NCBI GenBank assembly: GCA_963402885.1
Contig: OY727103.1
Coordinates: 15,588,085-15,652,084 of the forward strand
Reading direction: 5' to 3'
DNA from: Antedon bifida
Lineage: Eukaryota; Echinodermata; Crinoidea; Comatulida; Antedonidae
Length of the DNA: 64,000 bases
The notes beneath the pieces are model-generated. The model saw only the letters and a program-made list of their open reading frames with translations, did not search any database and was not told the DNA's origin. Shown piece after piece: positions 35,848 through 47,594 of this stretch. Position 1 is the first letter of the stretch, and each line of letters starts with the position of its first letter. The translations under genes and the position numbers were made by a program.

Positions 35848-37005
35848 CCAAATGTGACCAAGTTTTAAATTTTCCCTTATAGGCAGCTAAGTTTTAAACT
35901 TCCCCTTACAGGCAGCCAACATTTAAATTTCCCCTTAGAGGCTGCTAAGTTTTAAATTGCCTCTTACACTACAGGCAGCTAAGTTTAAATTTTCCCTTAC
36001 AGGTGCCTAAGTTTAAATATCCCCTTACAGGCGGCTAAGTTTAAATGTTCCCTTACACTACAGGCAGCTAAGTTTAAATGTCCCCTTACACTACAGGCTG
36101 CTAAGTTTTAAATTGCCTCTTAAGCTTGGTTCCCACTAGAACGTAACGCAAGGACGTAAACGCAACGCAAGCGTTTTAACCAATGACAAGCGAAGTTATA
36201 GACAGTTAGCAATCACAAGCGAATAAGCCATCGCTTGTGATTGGTCAATTCACTTGCGTTGCGTTACGTCCTTACGTTGCGTCGCTAGTGGGAACCACGC
36301 TTTACAGGCAGCTAAGTTTTAAATTGCCTCTTACACTACAGGCAGCTAAGTTTAAATTTCCCCTTACACTACAGGCAGCTAAGTTTAAATTTCCCCTTAC
36401 ACTACAGGCAGCTAAGTTTAAATTTCCCCTTACACTACAGGCAGCCAAGTTTAAATTTCCCCTTACACTAAAGGCAGCTAAGTTTTAAATTGCCTCTTAC
36501 ACTAAAGGCAGCTAAGTTAAAATTTCCCCTTACACTACAGGCGGCTAAGTTTAAATTTCCCCTTACCGACGTTTAAGTTTTCCCTTACACTACAGAGGGT
36601 TAAGTTTAAATTTTCCCTTACACTACAGACGGCTAAGTTTAAATTTCCCCTTACACTACAAGCGGCTAAAATTAAATTTCCCCTTACAGGTGGCCAAGTT
36701 TAAATTTCCCCTTACACTACAGGCGGCTAAGTTTAAATTTCCCCTTACACTACAAGCGGCTAAAATTAAATTTCCCCTTACAGGTGGCCAAGTTTAAATT
36801 TCCCCTTACACTACAGGCAGCTAAGTTTAAAATTCCCATTGCACTACAGGCGGCCAAGTTTAAATTTCCCCTTACAGGTGGCTAAGTTTAAATTTCCCCT
36901 TACAGGTGGCTAAGTTTAAATTTCCCCTTACAGGGAGCTAAGTTTAAATTTCCCCTTACAGGTGGCTACGTTTACAATTTTCCCCCAATTGGCAGCTATA
37001 TTTAA
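35848..37005 (+). repeat. 28/33-bp minisatellite, interrupted by a MITE
   Basis: About 35 units of the type GGCAGCTAAGTTTAAATTTC then CCCTTACACTACA (33 bases), or the short form without CTACA (28 bases). Early and central units often have TTTTAAATTGCCTCTTA. A 179-base MITE sits inside at 36123-36301. A repetitive open frame (KFPLTLQAA) crosses part of the array by chance. Confidence 0.93.
36123..36301. mobile_element. MITE family 2, intact copy with TTA target duplication
   Basis: Inverted termini are AGCTTGGTTCCCACTAG and CTAGTGGGAACCACGCT, matching at 16 of 17 positions. TTA lies directly outside on both sides (36120-36122 and 36302-36304). The element splits one unit of the surrounding minisatellite, so the insertion site is exact. 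The interior forms a long hairpin around AAGCGAATAAGCCATCGCTT. A three-base TWA duplication is typical of PIF/Harbinger elements. Confidence 0.88.
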
Positions 37006-38131
37006 ATTTGCTTTAAAGAGTTAAATTAATAATTTTTTGTTGGAAATATAATAATTTATTGTTATATTTTTGTAGTGTGTATGTGTTAAATTGTGAATTA
37101 TTGGTATGAACTTATATGACTGTATTTTTAATTAAATTGGTACCAAATCTTTGGGATAAATATATCAAGCACACTTTAAGAATAGTATCGTATAACTTCC
37201 TGCCTGCTTACTTAGCCAGATCGAAAAGGAATGTATCACACAGAGTTTGTCTAACCACCAAAAAGTTCAAAACATGTTTTACTGTACATGCACGCAAATG
37301 TCTTTTGAGTTATTAAATTATTTTAATTTTAAAACAGAACCATAAAACATACTGAAACCAGTCTATTAAGTTATTTAACTCCTGATTTGTCTAGTTCGTA
37401 AACCCATACACTGATGATGGTGCCACCGCCACAATGCCAACACCACAAAGGACTGTAAAGGACTCTCACAAGCATTTGGTCAAAATGTAGTTTACATAGA
37501 ACATGAAACAAGTATCAAAAACATCCATAGAAAATCTCAAAACAAACTCACCAATTAGCAGGAGCAAAGAACACAACCCGAGGAAGCATCCATCGTGCAG
37601 CTGAGCAGGTTGTTACTCATCGGTGTAGTGAGGCACACAGGGGTGTGCAGAGAGGTGCATTTTTTACAATGTTTAGAGTTCGAAAAACCTGAAACTAATT
37701 ACATTTATAAACTATAAATATATAATATATACACAGTGAAGTGGAATTCAATTTTATAGAATTGTAAGAATATTCAACCTAAATCATGTAAAATTATGTT
37801 TGAAATTTGTAATTTTAAGTGTGATTAGAAAAAAAACTTAGGAAAAAAACAAAATTGCTTAAGTTTAAAAAAACAAAACAAATCCAAAAAGTTCAATTGC
37901 CAAAACAAAATTTAGGCTATTCATATTTGAAAAATGATACAAAATATAAATAAATGGTAAATATTTGGAAAACTTTTTCATATATAATTTTCAGAAATCA
38001 CAATTTAGTCAATTTTGTTCATTAAATTTAAAGAACATTAAGATTCATTCCACTTCACTGAACAATTCTACAATGGAAATTATATATGTAAATGTTTGTT
38101 GATCTTGAAATTGCTGGCTGATCCAAGTCTC
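37006..38131. other. Intergenic region left of the unidentified minus-strand gene
   Basis: No gene seen. It contains the inverted dispersed segment at 37616-37666 and AT-rich DNA. The right part would be the 3' UTR of the minus-strand gene that ends at 38132. Confidence 0.45.
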
Positions 38132-38562
38132 TCATAGAAAGTCGTCTTCGATTGGTGCATACCTAAAAAGATACAATAATAAATAGTAATCATAATAATT
38201 ATTCAATAGTGTTCGGTTGTTTTAAAAAGCATTTCTTGCGTCCATTTTATGCTACTGTTATCAAATGAACTCAATCAAGCAGAGTATCAAACAGGAGTAG
38301 TTAGGCTTGTCTACCTTGATTGATTGTAAGATATTAGTTTTTACAGATACTATTAGGGTAACATCATCATTTTCCTTTACTGTGCAGAATTATGTTCGAT
38401 TCTAGTCGTACATTCAATAAATTATAATCAATGAAGATTGAATATTGGCGACATACCATTTAACCATCTGTAAATAATGCAGCAACTCTCCATTTAACAT
38501 CATCAAAATGTGTGGTACCCTTCCATTGGTTCTTTTCAATTCCAAGTGATCAACAAACACAG
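38132..38562 (-). CDS. C-terminal exons of an unidentified gene
   Basis: Two minus-strand exons, 38562-38457 (106 bases) and 38162-38132, join through a GT/AG intron that splits a Trp codon. They encode VFVDHLELKRTNGRVPHILM, then a MLNGELLHYLQMVKW stretch, then YAPIEDDFL and a stop. The composition and clean splice sites look like real coding sequence. An upstream exon at 40795-40701, with good splice sites, joins in phase and adds LFLLLNAIQVSSAGNT, but its frame has a stop further 5' and no ATG. I cannot name the family. The missing 5' part is either in undetected small exons or lost. Confidence 0.5.
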
Positions 38563-38974
38563 CTAAAAACAATTTTATACCTACATAATTAAAATAGATC
38601 ACCATCCCCCCACCTCTTTTAAACCATGTCCCCCTCTTTTAAACCATGTGCCCCTCATTTTATAATGCAAGTTACCGTACTTGCTATCATTATGCAAAAT
38701 TTATACAATGCTTGCGTCAATTTTGTAGACAACTTTTAGGAATAGATGTTATCGAAAAGAACTCATAATGTTAAGATTATTAGTAAATTTTTGTGATGTA
38801 GGAAAATCATAGGCGAAAAGCAGTGAAAACATGTTTTTGTACTAAAGGCGCAATTCAAAGAGAGCATGCTTACAAATAGAATGTTGTTACTAAACATGAA
38901 TCCAAAGTATGCATTCGCTCAAACGGCAGCTTATTCACGCAAGTACGGTACTTGTAAAAGTTGTACAAAGAAAA

Positions 38975-40345
38975 AATAACTCATCAGCAAAAACAAATTT
39001 GTAAATAAAATTTTCTAATGGAACGTATCAATTTAAAAAAATTTCTTTTGATACCATGTAAAACAGAACAATATATAGAAAATGTAAATAATGGTATCAA
39101 TTTCCTAGACAACCACAGATGTGAATACATCCTGAGGGGTACATTACATTTGAATGTTAACAATTGCTTAAAGTATACAATGCCATTTCATTGCACTAGT
39201 ATTTAAGAAATATCCACAAATTAATATAAAATTAGTTATTTTGTTCATTGCTAATGAGTGTACACAATTGAACTCTAAACATTGTCACACCAGAAGGACC
39301 AAAGCAAGAGTAAACAGAACCCCATTAGTAAACATAATTTCCCTATTAGTTTTTTTAGTTTGTTTGTTTCTAAATTTAAGACACCATGTACAACAAAAAT
39401 AGGAAACATTTAAAATTAAGACAATCATGGTATCAAGGCTTCTATTATACAACAATTTGGATGCATACTGTGCAGACACAGTAGAGGCTTCTTTGCAATA
39501 AATTAATTTTTACGATACCAATTAAAAAACGAAAATAGATAAAACATAAATGGTATCTGGGATTCTCATTCTGAGAGGACTCTGAGAGAAATTGGCAAAA
39601 TTCACCCAAATTATCATAGAATTTCACTTTTTTTATCATTGCTAACGTGGGGTTCTGAATTACAATTGCACCCAAGAGAAAAAAAAAGAACCTCATCAGC
39701 AAAAACAAATCTTTATATTTACTAAAATTAAATTTGTTAGCAATTGTTTGCTATAAAGTATAACATTTTTAAATTTATTTATTTTAATACCATGTAAAAC
39801 GGAAATAAAGAAAAATGTAAAATAAAAACAATCATGGTATCAGGGATTATACTTGATATTCCAAGACAAGTAAACCTCTATGAAATATATGTAAAATTAG
39901 ATTTATTTTTTTAAATGAAATTTTAAAATAAATTTTGTTTTTCAAGTAAACGAAAATGTGTACACTTATTTTGTTCATTGCTAATGAGGATTTGCTAATA
40001 CACCTTACAGAAAAAGAACCTCACCAGCAAAAACAAATCATTAAATTATACTAATTATCAATTGAAATACATAAATGTTGAAATGCAAGTAAATTTTAAT
40101 ACCATGAAAACCAAAAATAGAATAAAATAAAAACAATCATGGTATCAGGGATTATTTACACTTGACATTCTGAGACAAGTAAACCCCTATAAAATTAATA
40201 TAAAGTTAGTTTTTTAGGAATTTGAAAACAAAATTTTGCTTTTCAATTAAAAGAAAAACATTTTTGATTTATATTTTTCCACTTATAGTTATTTTAAAAT
40301 TGGACTTACTTTGTTCATTGCTAGTGAGGATTTGCTAATTACAAT
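38975..40345. repeat. Degenerate repeat of about 300-bp units
   Basis: The motifs CTCATCAGCAAAAACAAAT, TAATACCATG(T)AAAAC, AAAACAATCATGGTATCAGG and TTTTGTTCATTGCTAATGAG recur in the same order, starting near 38980, 39690 and 40020. Sequence between motifs varies. The array lies in the presumed introns of the unidentified minus-strand gene. Confidence 0.65.
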
Positions 40346-40700
40346 TTTAATTTATGCTATTTATTTTAATTATTTATTAATTGTTATAATTTATGACGGC
40401 TTAATACATTAATAGATAAAGCTGCCCATCTCCAATCTTGCATAAGCTAAAAAAAGAAAAAAATGTTAATGCTATCACTTTATTGAAAGACAATCAGTTA
40501 TTGTTATAATGTCCGACTGGTTTTTTTTATAGGAGAATTTGGTCAAATTCCATATTTGACCACTCTTAAGTCTTAAACAATTATTTTAAATTTTTTGTAT
40601 ATTTAACCAAATTTCATATCTGAAATTCATGTTTATAACTGGTCTTTAATGAATGCACATGTTTGTTTATAATCATAAACAAGTTGACTATTTTATATAC

Positions 40701-40795
40701 CTGTATTTCCAGCAGAAGAAACTTGAATAGCATTTAGTAGTAGAAATAGTCTTGATTGAACATCTTCTTATCTTCCAACAACTATTCACATTTCT
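40701..40795 (-). other. Candidate internal exon of the unidentified minus-strand gene
   Basis: TTTTCTATAG precedes and GTATATA follows a 95-base segment on the minus strand. In the frame that matches the 38562-38457 exon it reads EDVQSRLFLLLNAIQVSSAG then NT, after a TAA. Another frame is fully open but does not match the next exon. Similar-quality splice sites bracket 41060-40968, where no frame is open, so some of these may be UTR exons. Confidence 0.3.
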
Positions 40796-41575
40796 CTATA
40801 GAAAATGATAAATTATGATGAATTACCCTCCTCGCCCTTAATATCAATCCTAATATATTCTTCGGCACCAAATCAAAAAGTTCTACCAGTTTTTTTTTAA
40901 AACTAACTGCATATGCACATGACAAAAAAAAATATAGCTTTAAACTCACCGCTGCTATCATAAATTTGCAGTCAAGATAGGTTTGTGTTAAGCCAGTCTG
41001 GCACGATCATACTGAATTTACCACCATCTTCTTCTTGTTAGACCACTAAGAAAGACTGTCTGAAAATAAATGATCAAATAATTAATATAATACAATGTAT
41101 AGACATTATGAAAATATGGTTTAACAGGTGCAAACTGAACAATATTTTTCACTTGCCCAAGATTTACCGAAACATTGTTAGATGCTTACCAACGTATGGT
41201 CAAATTTGGGTTTATGATATCGGTCATGTTAAAAGCATTTCATTTTTGTACCTATAAAATAAAATTCAGATATTTATTTATTCCATGAGGAGTTTATTAA
41301 AAGCGAGGCGTTTATTTGAATAAATACGAAAACGGGACCTGATCCGGATTTCTATCGAGACGAATAAATTAAATTAACTAAAATCATGATCTAAATCCTA
41401 GGGCCTAATTAAAATATCTTGAAACAGCGAAAATGTAGCTACAGGGCACCCAATACAAATTAACGTGACCAATATCAAACTTAACCGATATGATAAACAG
41501 CAGCTCCATATAAAATGCAAATCATCATCATTTTCATCTCACCCCAATTTATCCACTAGACAACTAAAGACTTAC

Positions 41576-41661
41576 CAATTTTCAGGTTTCTGATCATTCG
41601 TAGGCGCGCCTACTGCTGCTGCATTCACCACCAATACCACCAGCCAGTGTGTTCCAACCAT
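41576..41661 (-). CDS. Possible signal-peptide first exon
   Basis: ATG at 41661-41659 on the minus strand opens MVGTHWLVVLVVNAAAVGAP and TNDQKPEN, a hydrophobic leader with a plausible signal-peptidase region. It ends in a consensus donor (TTG then GTAAGT). It ends two bases into a codon. Every downstream exon candidate that starts with A would create a TGA, and the one at 41253 starting with G closes within ten codons. The link to the 38-kb exons is therefore unproven. GC-rich DNA upstream (41700-41900) could be its promoter. Confidence 0.35.
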
Positions 41662-41699
41662 GACTTCCCTAGTTAGCCTGCCTAGCCAAGAAAATCACT

Positions 41700-42574
41700 G
41701 TATACACAAGAAAAACTTCCTATATTAATGCGATATAGCCTAGCCTAGGCCTTAATAGGCAATAAAAAAGTAATAATGGAACGTCAAAATGTGAGCATAG
41801 TATTACATGCGAACCACCTCCACCAGCCTTGGTGTAGGCCCTGTGTCTGCGACTAGGCCGAGCTCTAGGTAGGACCAGGCTGAACCAGGCTCTAGCCTAG
41901 CAAAAATGATCTCTAAACTACACTAAATAACTCGTGTAAAAGGATTATACAATTAAGATAATTAACCCTTATACATTATTTATAGATATCATAAACATAA
42001 TAACCAGCTTACATAATTAATATCATCAAAATTGTTCGATTTCAGAAGACACACCGACACAACTTTGAAAGTTTTGACGTACTACACAGCATGAGCATGC
42101 AGACGATAATCGAAGACAACGGTGGCACATTTTCACGCTGCTGTCGATCAACAAGTTGTGGGCGGAAGTGAGTTGGACCATCTCAAAATTGAAAGAGGGG
42201 AGAAGAAAATAATAAATATTTATTGTTACTTATATTGTAATTTTAAGTATTTTAAAATTGATACAATTATTATTGTTAATATCAATTGTTTACCTGTATT
42301 AATTATCTATAATTTTTAAATGTATAAACATTATAATGTGATGAGATTTTATTGTCTTTTAAGGTACAGAGTGGGCAGAAAATTGCATGTTTCCTTTTTG
42401 CGTTGTTTGGAACAGTCTACTCCATATATGGTGATGACTTTTGTAAACGTATGCAGCATGGTCGCTGGTTGGCTGATTGTAGGCTAGGCTGGAGAGGGGG
42501 CGGGGTTTTAATTTATAATTAGATTACCAGGGTAAAACTTTTTGGTAAACACTTATTTTCTAATATTTCACTAA
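41700..42574. other. Intergenic region, possible promoter, no gene seen
   Basis: GC-richer stretch with AGGCCTA words (41740-41900), then AT-rich DNA. No reading frame with domain or splice support was found. Confidence 0.4.
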
Positions 42575-43399
42575 GGGCCTGTTTCTGCTGCAACTGCTCA
42601 AAATACGGTATAAAAATACGGTATAAAATACGGTATTTTTTATACCGTATTTTTTAGTACCCCGTTTCTGCTAACAATACTTCTTGGGTGGTCGTGTTAA
42701 ATTTCATCCTTTTTACCCAAATTGCCATTCATTTATTTGGTCGATAATTAAAAGTCGCAATAAAGGAAGTTACGCCTCACTTTCAACAGGCTAGCCCTAG
42801 TGATCGTAATGGGGACAAGTAATTCGTTCCCTCCCCGAGTTATTGTCTTTTGCAATGTTGTACTGCTTTCGCAGGCTCTTCAGCTTTGAGTTTACTTGCT
42901 TTGGAGACAAGTCTATTCCGTACTCCTGCTTTATTTTTTTTTAGAAATGTCTTTATAAATGTGGTTGTCCCTTTTATTACCTTTTAGTTGGCCGGACATT
43001 TAGCTTCCCCTCCCCCTCCGTCCCCACACCCTCCTTCCCCACACAGATTTATATAGTAAATACTGTGACGTCTTCGCTCCACATTTTCGCCGAATATATC
43101 TATACACGTGTGTTAAACAGCTGACAGCGACAGAAAATAAAAACACGATGTTGACCTCATGTCGCAGGTAAAAAACAATACGGTATTTTTTATTGGCAGC
43201 AGAAAAGGGTACAAAAAATACGGTATAAATTTGTAAATACCGTATTTTATCCACAAATTTTGTGGGGAAAATACAGTATACAAAATACGGTATTTTTTTT
43301 ATGAGCGCAGTTTCTGCTGCCAAAAAAATACGGTATAAATACGGTATTCAAAAAATACCGTATATAATACGGTATTTTCTTGGCAGCAGAAACAGGGCC
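42575..43399. mobile_element. 825-bp PIF/Harbinger-like non-autonomous element
   Basis: The termini GGGCCTGTTTCTGCTGC and GCAGCAGAAACAGGGCC are perfect inverted repeats of 17 bases. TAA lies immediately outside each end (42572-42574 and 43400-43402), a target duplication typical of Harbinger elements. Next to each end and internally there are many ATACGGTAT/ATACCGTAT blocks on both strands. Extra internal TTTCTGCTG copies suggest a nested or duplicated terminus. No transposase is seen. Confidence 0.85.
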
Positions 43400-46300
43400 T
43401 AATTAACAGGCATAAATGGTAAATATAAGTCCTAGGAATATACTGTTTAGTATTCCTATACTTTTTTCAGGTTACCCAGTTTTTAAAATATCTGGAATAT
43501 GGGTCATTAATAGGTAAATAAGTAGCCATATCTCATGGAAAGTTTTGTTCAAAGGAAAAAGTACAGTATTAAAATGTCAAAAAAAGAATGGTTGTGGGTA
43601 GAGATGTACTTTTTGTAGATTTCTTCTCCTTTATGAGTGTAGAGTGATGAACTGTCCTCGTTTTCAAACAAAAATAATTGAAAATAAATCAAAATTATAT
43701 AAAGGTTCTAAAAGGGATTTGGAAACATTAAACCCAATGTTCACCACATCATGTTCCAAATATTCCACAACATTTGGACTTTCTCTCAATTTCTTTCCAG
43801 TCACAAAGGACTCTTGAAAAGAATGTTGCAATTTGTTTGTTTTCGATAAATGTGTATAGTGGCGGGTTGGCAAGTTATGTTCACAATTTATCACACCCAG
43901 AGGAATTTTTGATTGTATTATTTGTTACTACTTGGACTTTTTTCCTTTCAAAAGTCAATTCAACTATTCTATAGTTAATTTTACGGTGATGCCTATGACA
44001 AGCAAACAACAAGTTCATCATTGTTTGAAACGAAATGTCATAAACAAAACATGTACATACAAATATCAATTTTGTACATGCCTCAATTTGCCAATGTCAA
44101 AATATATGACAATAAAAATATTAGTATTTATTCCCTGTCCCAATTGTCATTTCTTTTTATTTTAAGTCTGTAGATTTGTCACTTGGTGGTGAAGATGCTT
44201 GCCTACCGATCCCAGAAACCTGTGTTCAAATCCTGACCAAAAACACCTCCAGTCTGGCAACAAAAGCTTGTTGTATGTAGAGCATCTTGTGTATATGTTT
44301 GTCCTGTGAATGGATTGCCATCTTTCAGAAACATAATGAATGTGCTTTATGGGTATCCTTGGCAAAAAAAAAACCAAAGAAAACACGAAAATGATGCACA
44401 TTGTTTACAAATCACTTTTTTTTTTACAAAAGAACTTCATTAATATAAAATGAAAACTACACTTTTTTTAAACTGATACATTTTATTTGTTTAAAATACT
44501 AGCAACCATCCCAGGTAGTACAACAACAAATGGATACACCAAACAAACTACCGATAACCAATTTGATGCATACAAAATAACTACTTTATAATATTTTTAT
44601 TTAAATACAAACAAGGTTTAATATCTTTGCTACAAACAAATATTTTTAATTTCTGTTTCAAAACGATTCCCCAAAATGATTTCAGTAACTTGTACAGTAT
44701 AAAACATTAATATAAGAAAACAATAACGTGAATAACATGGATAAAATCGCTAATAAAATTTCAACTTGGAATAAAACTTTCTTTTCAAAATGAAATGCAG
44801 TTTCTCCTAATATTTCTCCTGCAATGTTATGGCAACTAAAATTTAAATCGCAGATGTAATTGAGGCTTGGCTAAGTGCAGCAAAATAACCAATATATTTG
44901 TTATACAGTACATATTATACAATATTAACACTGTTGAGATGGAAAAAATAACTTGCACAAATAAAAGATGTGTTTTTTGTTGTACATGAAAAACAGCACC
45001 CAGATAATAGCTAAATAAAGGCATAAATATGGAAGGCAAACACCGCCAAAAATAAACACCCACAAAAGCGCTAGTATGCTTGTATTAACATGCTGTGTGT
45101 AATTATTGTACTGTTGCCGTTGTTTACCAATAATGCATATTTTTTCTTACTAATTATTACAAATACTAAACAATGTTTGAATTGTGAAATTAATTATAAC
45201 ATTATCGAAATATCTAACAAAGGCTTCTTAAAAAACAACTGTGTTCTCTCTTATAAATCTATAGGCTTTCTCCTTTCTTTTTAGCCAAACATTTCAATAT
45301 TAGCACAGTATAACTACACAATATAAAAAGTAAGAATACCAGCACAATATTTAAAATATCACAATTCATTTTGAGACTCATAAAATGTTATATGTCCATG
45401 ACAACATAACCGATTCTATTGCTGTAATATTAATTACATTTTATTACTGTACACAAAGAGTGTCTCTCTATTCAAATACCGCTCTAATGTAATATTACTT
45501 ACTGATACCCCACTACTACAATTGATTGTAACCATACATTAAAAAAATAGATAAGGTAGTTAATTTGGACTGATATTTCAGTCAAAGTAGACGGATATTT
45601 CAGTCAAATTGGACTGATATTTAAGTCAAATTGATATTTCACTTTCACTTTAATTTGTAATTTTTCTTCCACACAAATTGAAACACAATTATTTATACAA
45701 AAATTATGTTTTCATAATTTGTTATCAGATATAATATTTCAATGGAAAGGTAGAAAAGGTTGACTCTTATTATAGTTACAAATACTTACTGAAATCAGCC
45801 CAGTTTATATGTACATATACTAAACATACTCTAGAAATTGTTGATTTTCCTACCTACCAATGCCTGTACAGTATTAGTAGGCTAATTTACTTTCTTAAGA
45901 ATATTATAATATTACTTTACTAAATCTATGATGATGTGGTAGAGATGCAAGTAATACAATAAAAAACAAAAGTGGACAATGCTGATGGTTAAACTTCTAT
46001 TTACAAGTAAATATTAAATGGAGAGCAGGATAAAACGCAGGTTATAGAAATTTAGTTTTTTTCTCTTTACAACTATTCTGTTTAATTCTTTTATTAAAAA
46101 TTGTTTTTAAAAGGTTAGGTTTATACATCAAACTTCTAAAACATTTTTAAATTTTATAGCTTAATATAAACAAAGTAAAATTTACTTATAGCCAGTGTAT
46201 ATGTCTTGTACGTTATAAACAAAGTGTTTAAAATAAAAAGGCCGTGTCATAAGAATTGTCAGGGCATCAGAAGATCCAATGACTCCCTCTAGAGGCTTAT

Positions 46301-47594
46301 GGTTTAGAAACAACCTTTGTGACAGAACATACTGGGTAAAAATGTTCTTCTAAAAAAAAAGATTTAATCTGGTCTAGGACTAAACTGAAGAGATAAACCA
46401 AATTACTAATGTTTTAAGAAATACAACATCCATACAATCCCAAGTGCATTGTCCAAATAAATTAACCCTGTGCAAAAACTCTTAATAAAAAACTCTAAAT
46501 AATATACTGTAGCTCTCTTTCACAATGATGGCAACACAAATGATTGTCTGAACATTCTACTCTATACATTTGTTATAAATATCAAAAAATGCTAAACATT
46601 GTAATGTCATTTTTAAGATCATGTTTTCTATAAACTATAATGAGGACTGTAGTGTAATTTGTTCCAACTGTAAATACATAATTTTGTCAATTGGTGTCCA
46701 TAAAATGTCCTAAATTAAAAACAACAATACATATTAAAATTGTTCATACATGTTGAACTCTCAACTACTATTTACAAGGTGTTTTTACTTTACACAGAAA
46801 CTGCCAAAATATACCTTACTCGAGCGCTACCCCCAACCCACCACGCCCTTCTCGCAATCCAATATTTCAATATCACTAAAAATGAACTAAACCCTCTTGT
46901 CATGACTGCCCACCAACACATGCATCTTTTTTTAAATAAAAATGATTTATATCAAGACAGGTTGGTTGGTGTTGAAAAAAAATGAATAAACCAGTTTTTG
47001 GTGTTGTATGCTTGGAAGACATTGTGTGATAACATAGTCTTTGGAAATTAACGACACACAGGGTTGCTTTAAAATGTGCACCTTTTCTTTTTATGTTACT
47101 GCCTGCTGGGATAATTAATTACCCATCCATAGTTCTCTATCCCCATTAGTATTAATTCCCCTCAATCAATTGCTACCCCCCAATAATTGACTGAATACTA
47201 TCCAAAATCTTTGCAAGGATTTGACAATGGGCAGCAGTTATAATAAAGTATCACAGGGTACAGTTGCTGCAGTAAAACAATAGTTCTGCAGCAACTTATG
47301 TTTTCATTAACAGCCAATTAACATTTACTGAACACATGTAAAATGACCAGTTATTAAAAATTACTTATTTACTAAATAATATGGTTACTACTTGGTTTTA
47401 GATACCATAATCTAAAAGCTAAATACATAATTAGACTGTACATATATATAAAAAGCAATAATATAAAAGCGACCAAAAAAAAAAAAAAATTGGGTATTTC
47501 CCTGTTTGTTTACACAGTATATGTATATACACATACAAATTTATATACATATACATATATCTTTATATAAATGGATGGAAGTTAGGATGGGTAA
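43400..47594. other. Region 3' of DAG1, including its probable 3' UTR
   Basis: A SINE lies at about 44176-44345. A short 22-24-bp tandem repeat of GGACTGATATTTCAGTCAAA lies near 45570-45640. The rest is AT-rich. The DAG1 3' UTR extends leftward from 47595 for an unknown distance. Several TTTATT words could serve as polyadenylation signals on the minus strand. No other gene was recognised. Confidence 0.45.
44176..44345 (+). mobile_element. Probable tRNA-derived SINE
   Basis: TTGGTGGTGAAGATGCTTGC resembles an A-box region. TGTTCAAATCC at about 44223-44233 resembles a B-box at normal tRNA spacing. The downstream body is unrelated to the other SINEs here, and the tail is not clear. Confidence 0.5.

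Noticed and set aside
36237-36488. 83-codon repetitive open frame (KFPLTLQAA repeats)
   Set aside because: It crosses the boundary of a MITE and a 33-base minisatellite. The periodicity alone explains the open frame.
41200-41253. Selenocysteine reading through TGA in the minus-strand gene
   Set aside because: A TGA in the candidate exon is followed within a few codons by TAA, and no matching selenoprotein family was recognised.
43000-43323. 107-codon minus-strand open frame in the 825-bp element
   Set aside because: I considered a transposase, but there is no DDE-like or DNA-binding motif, and much of it is made of the ATACGGTAT repeats.
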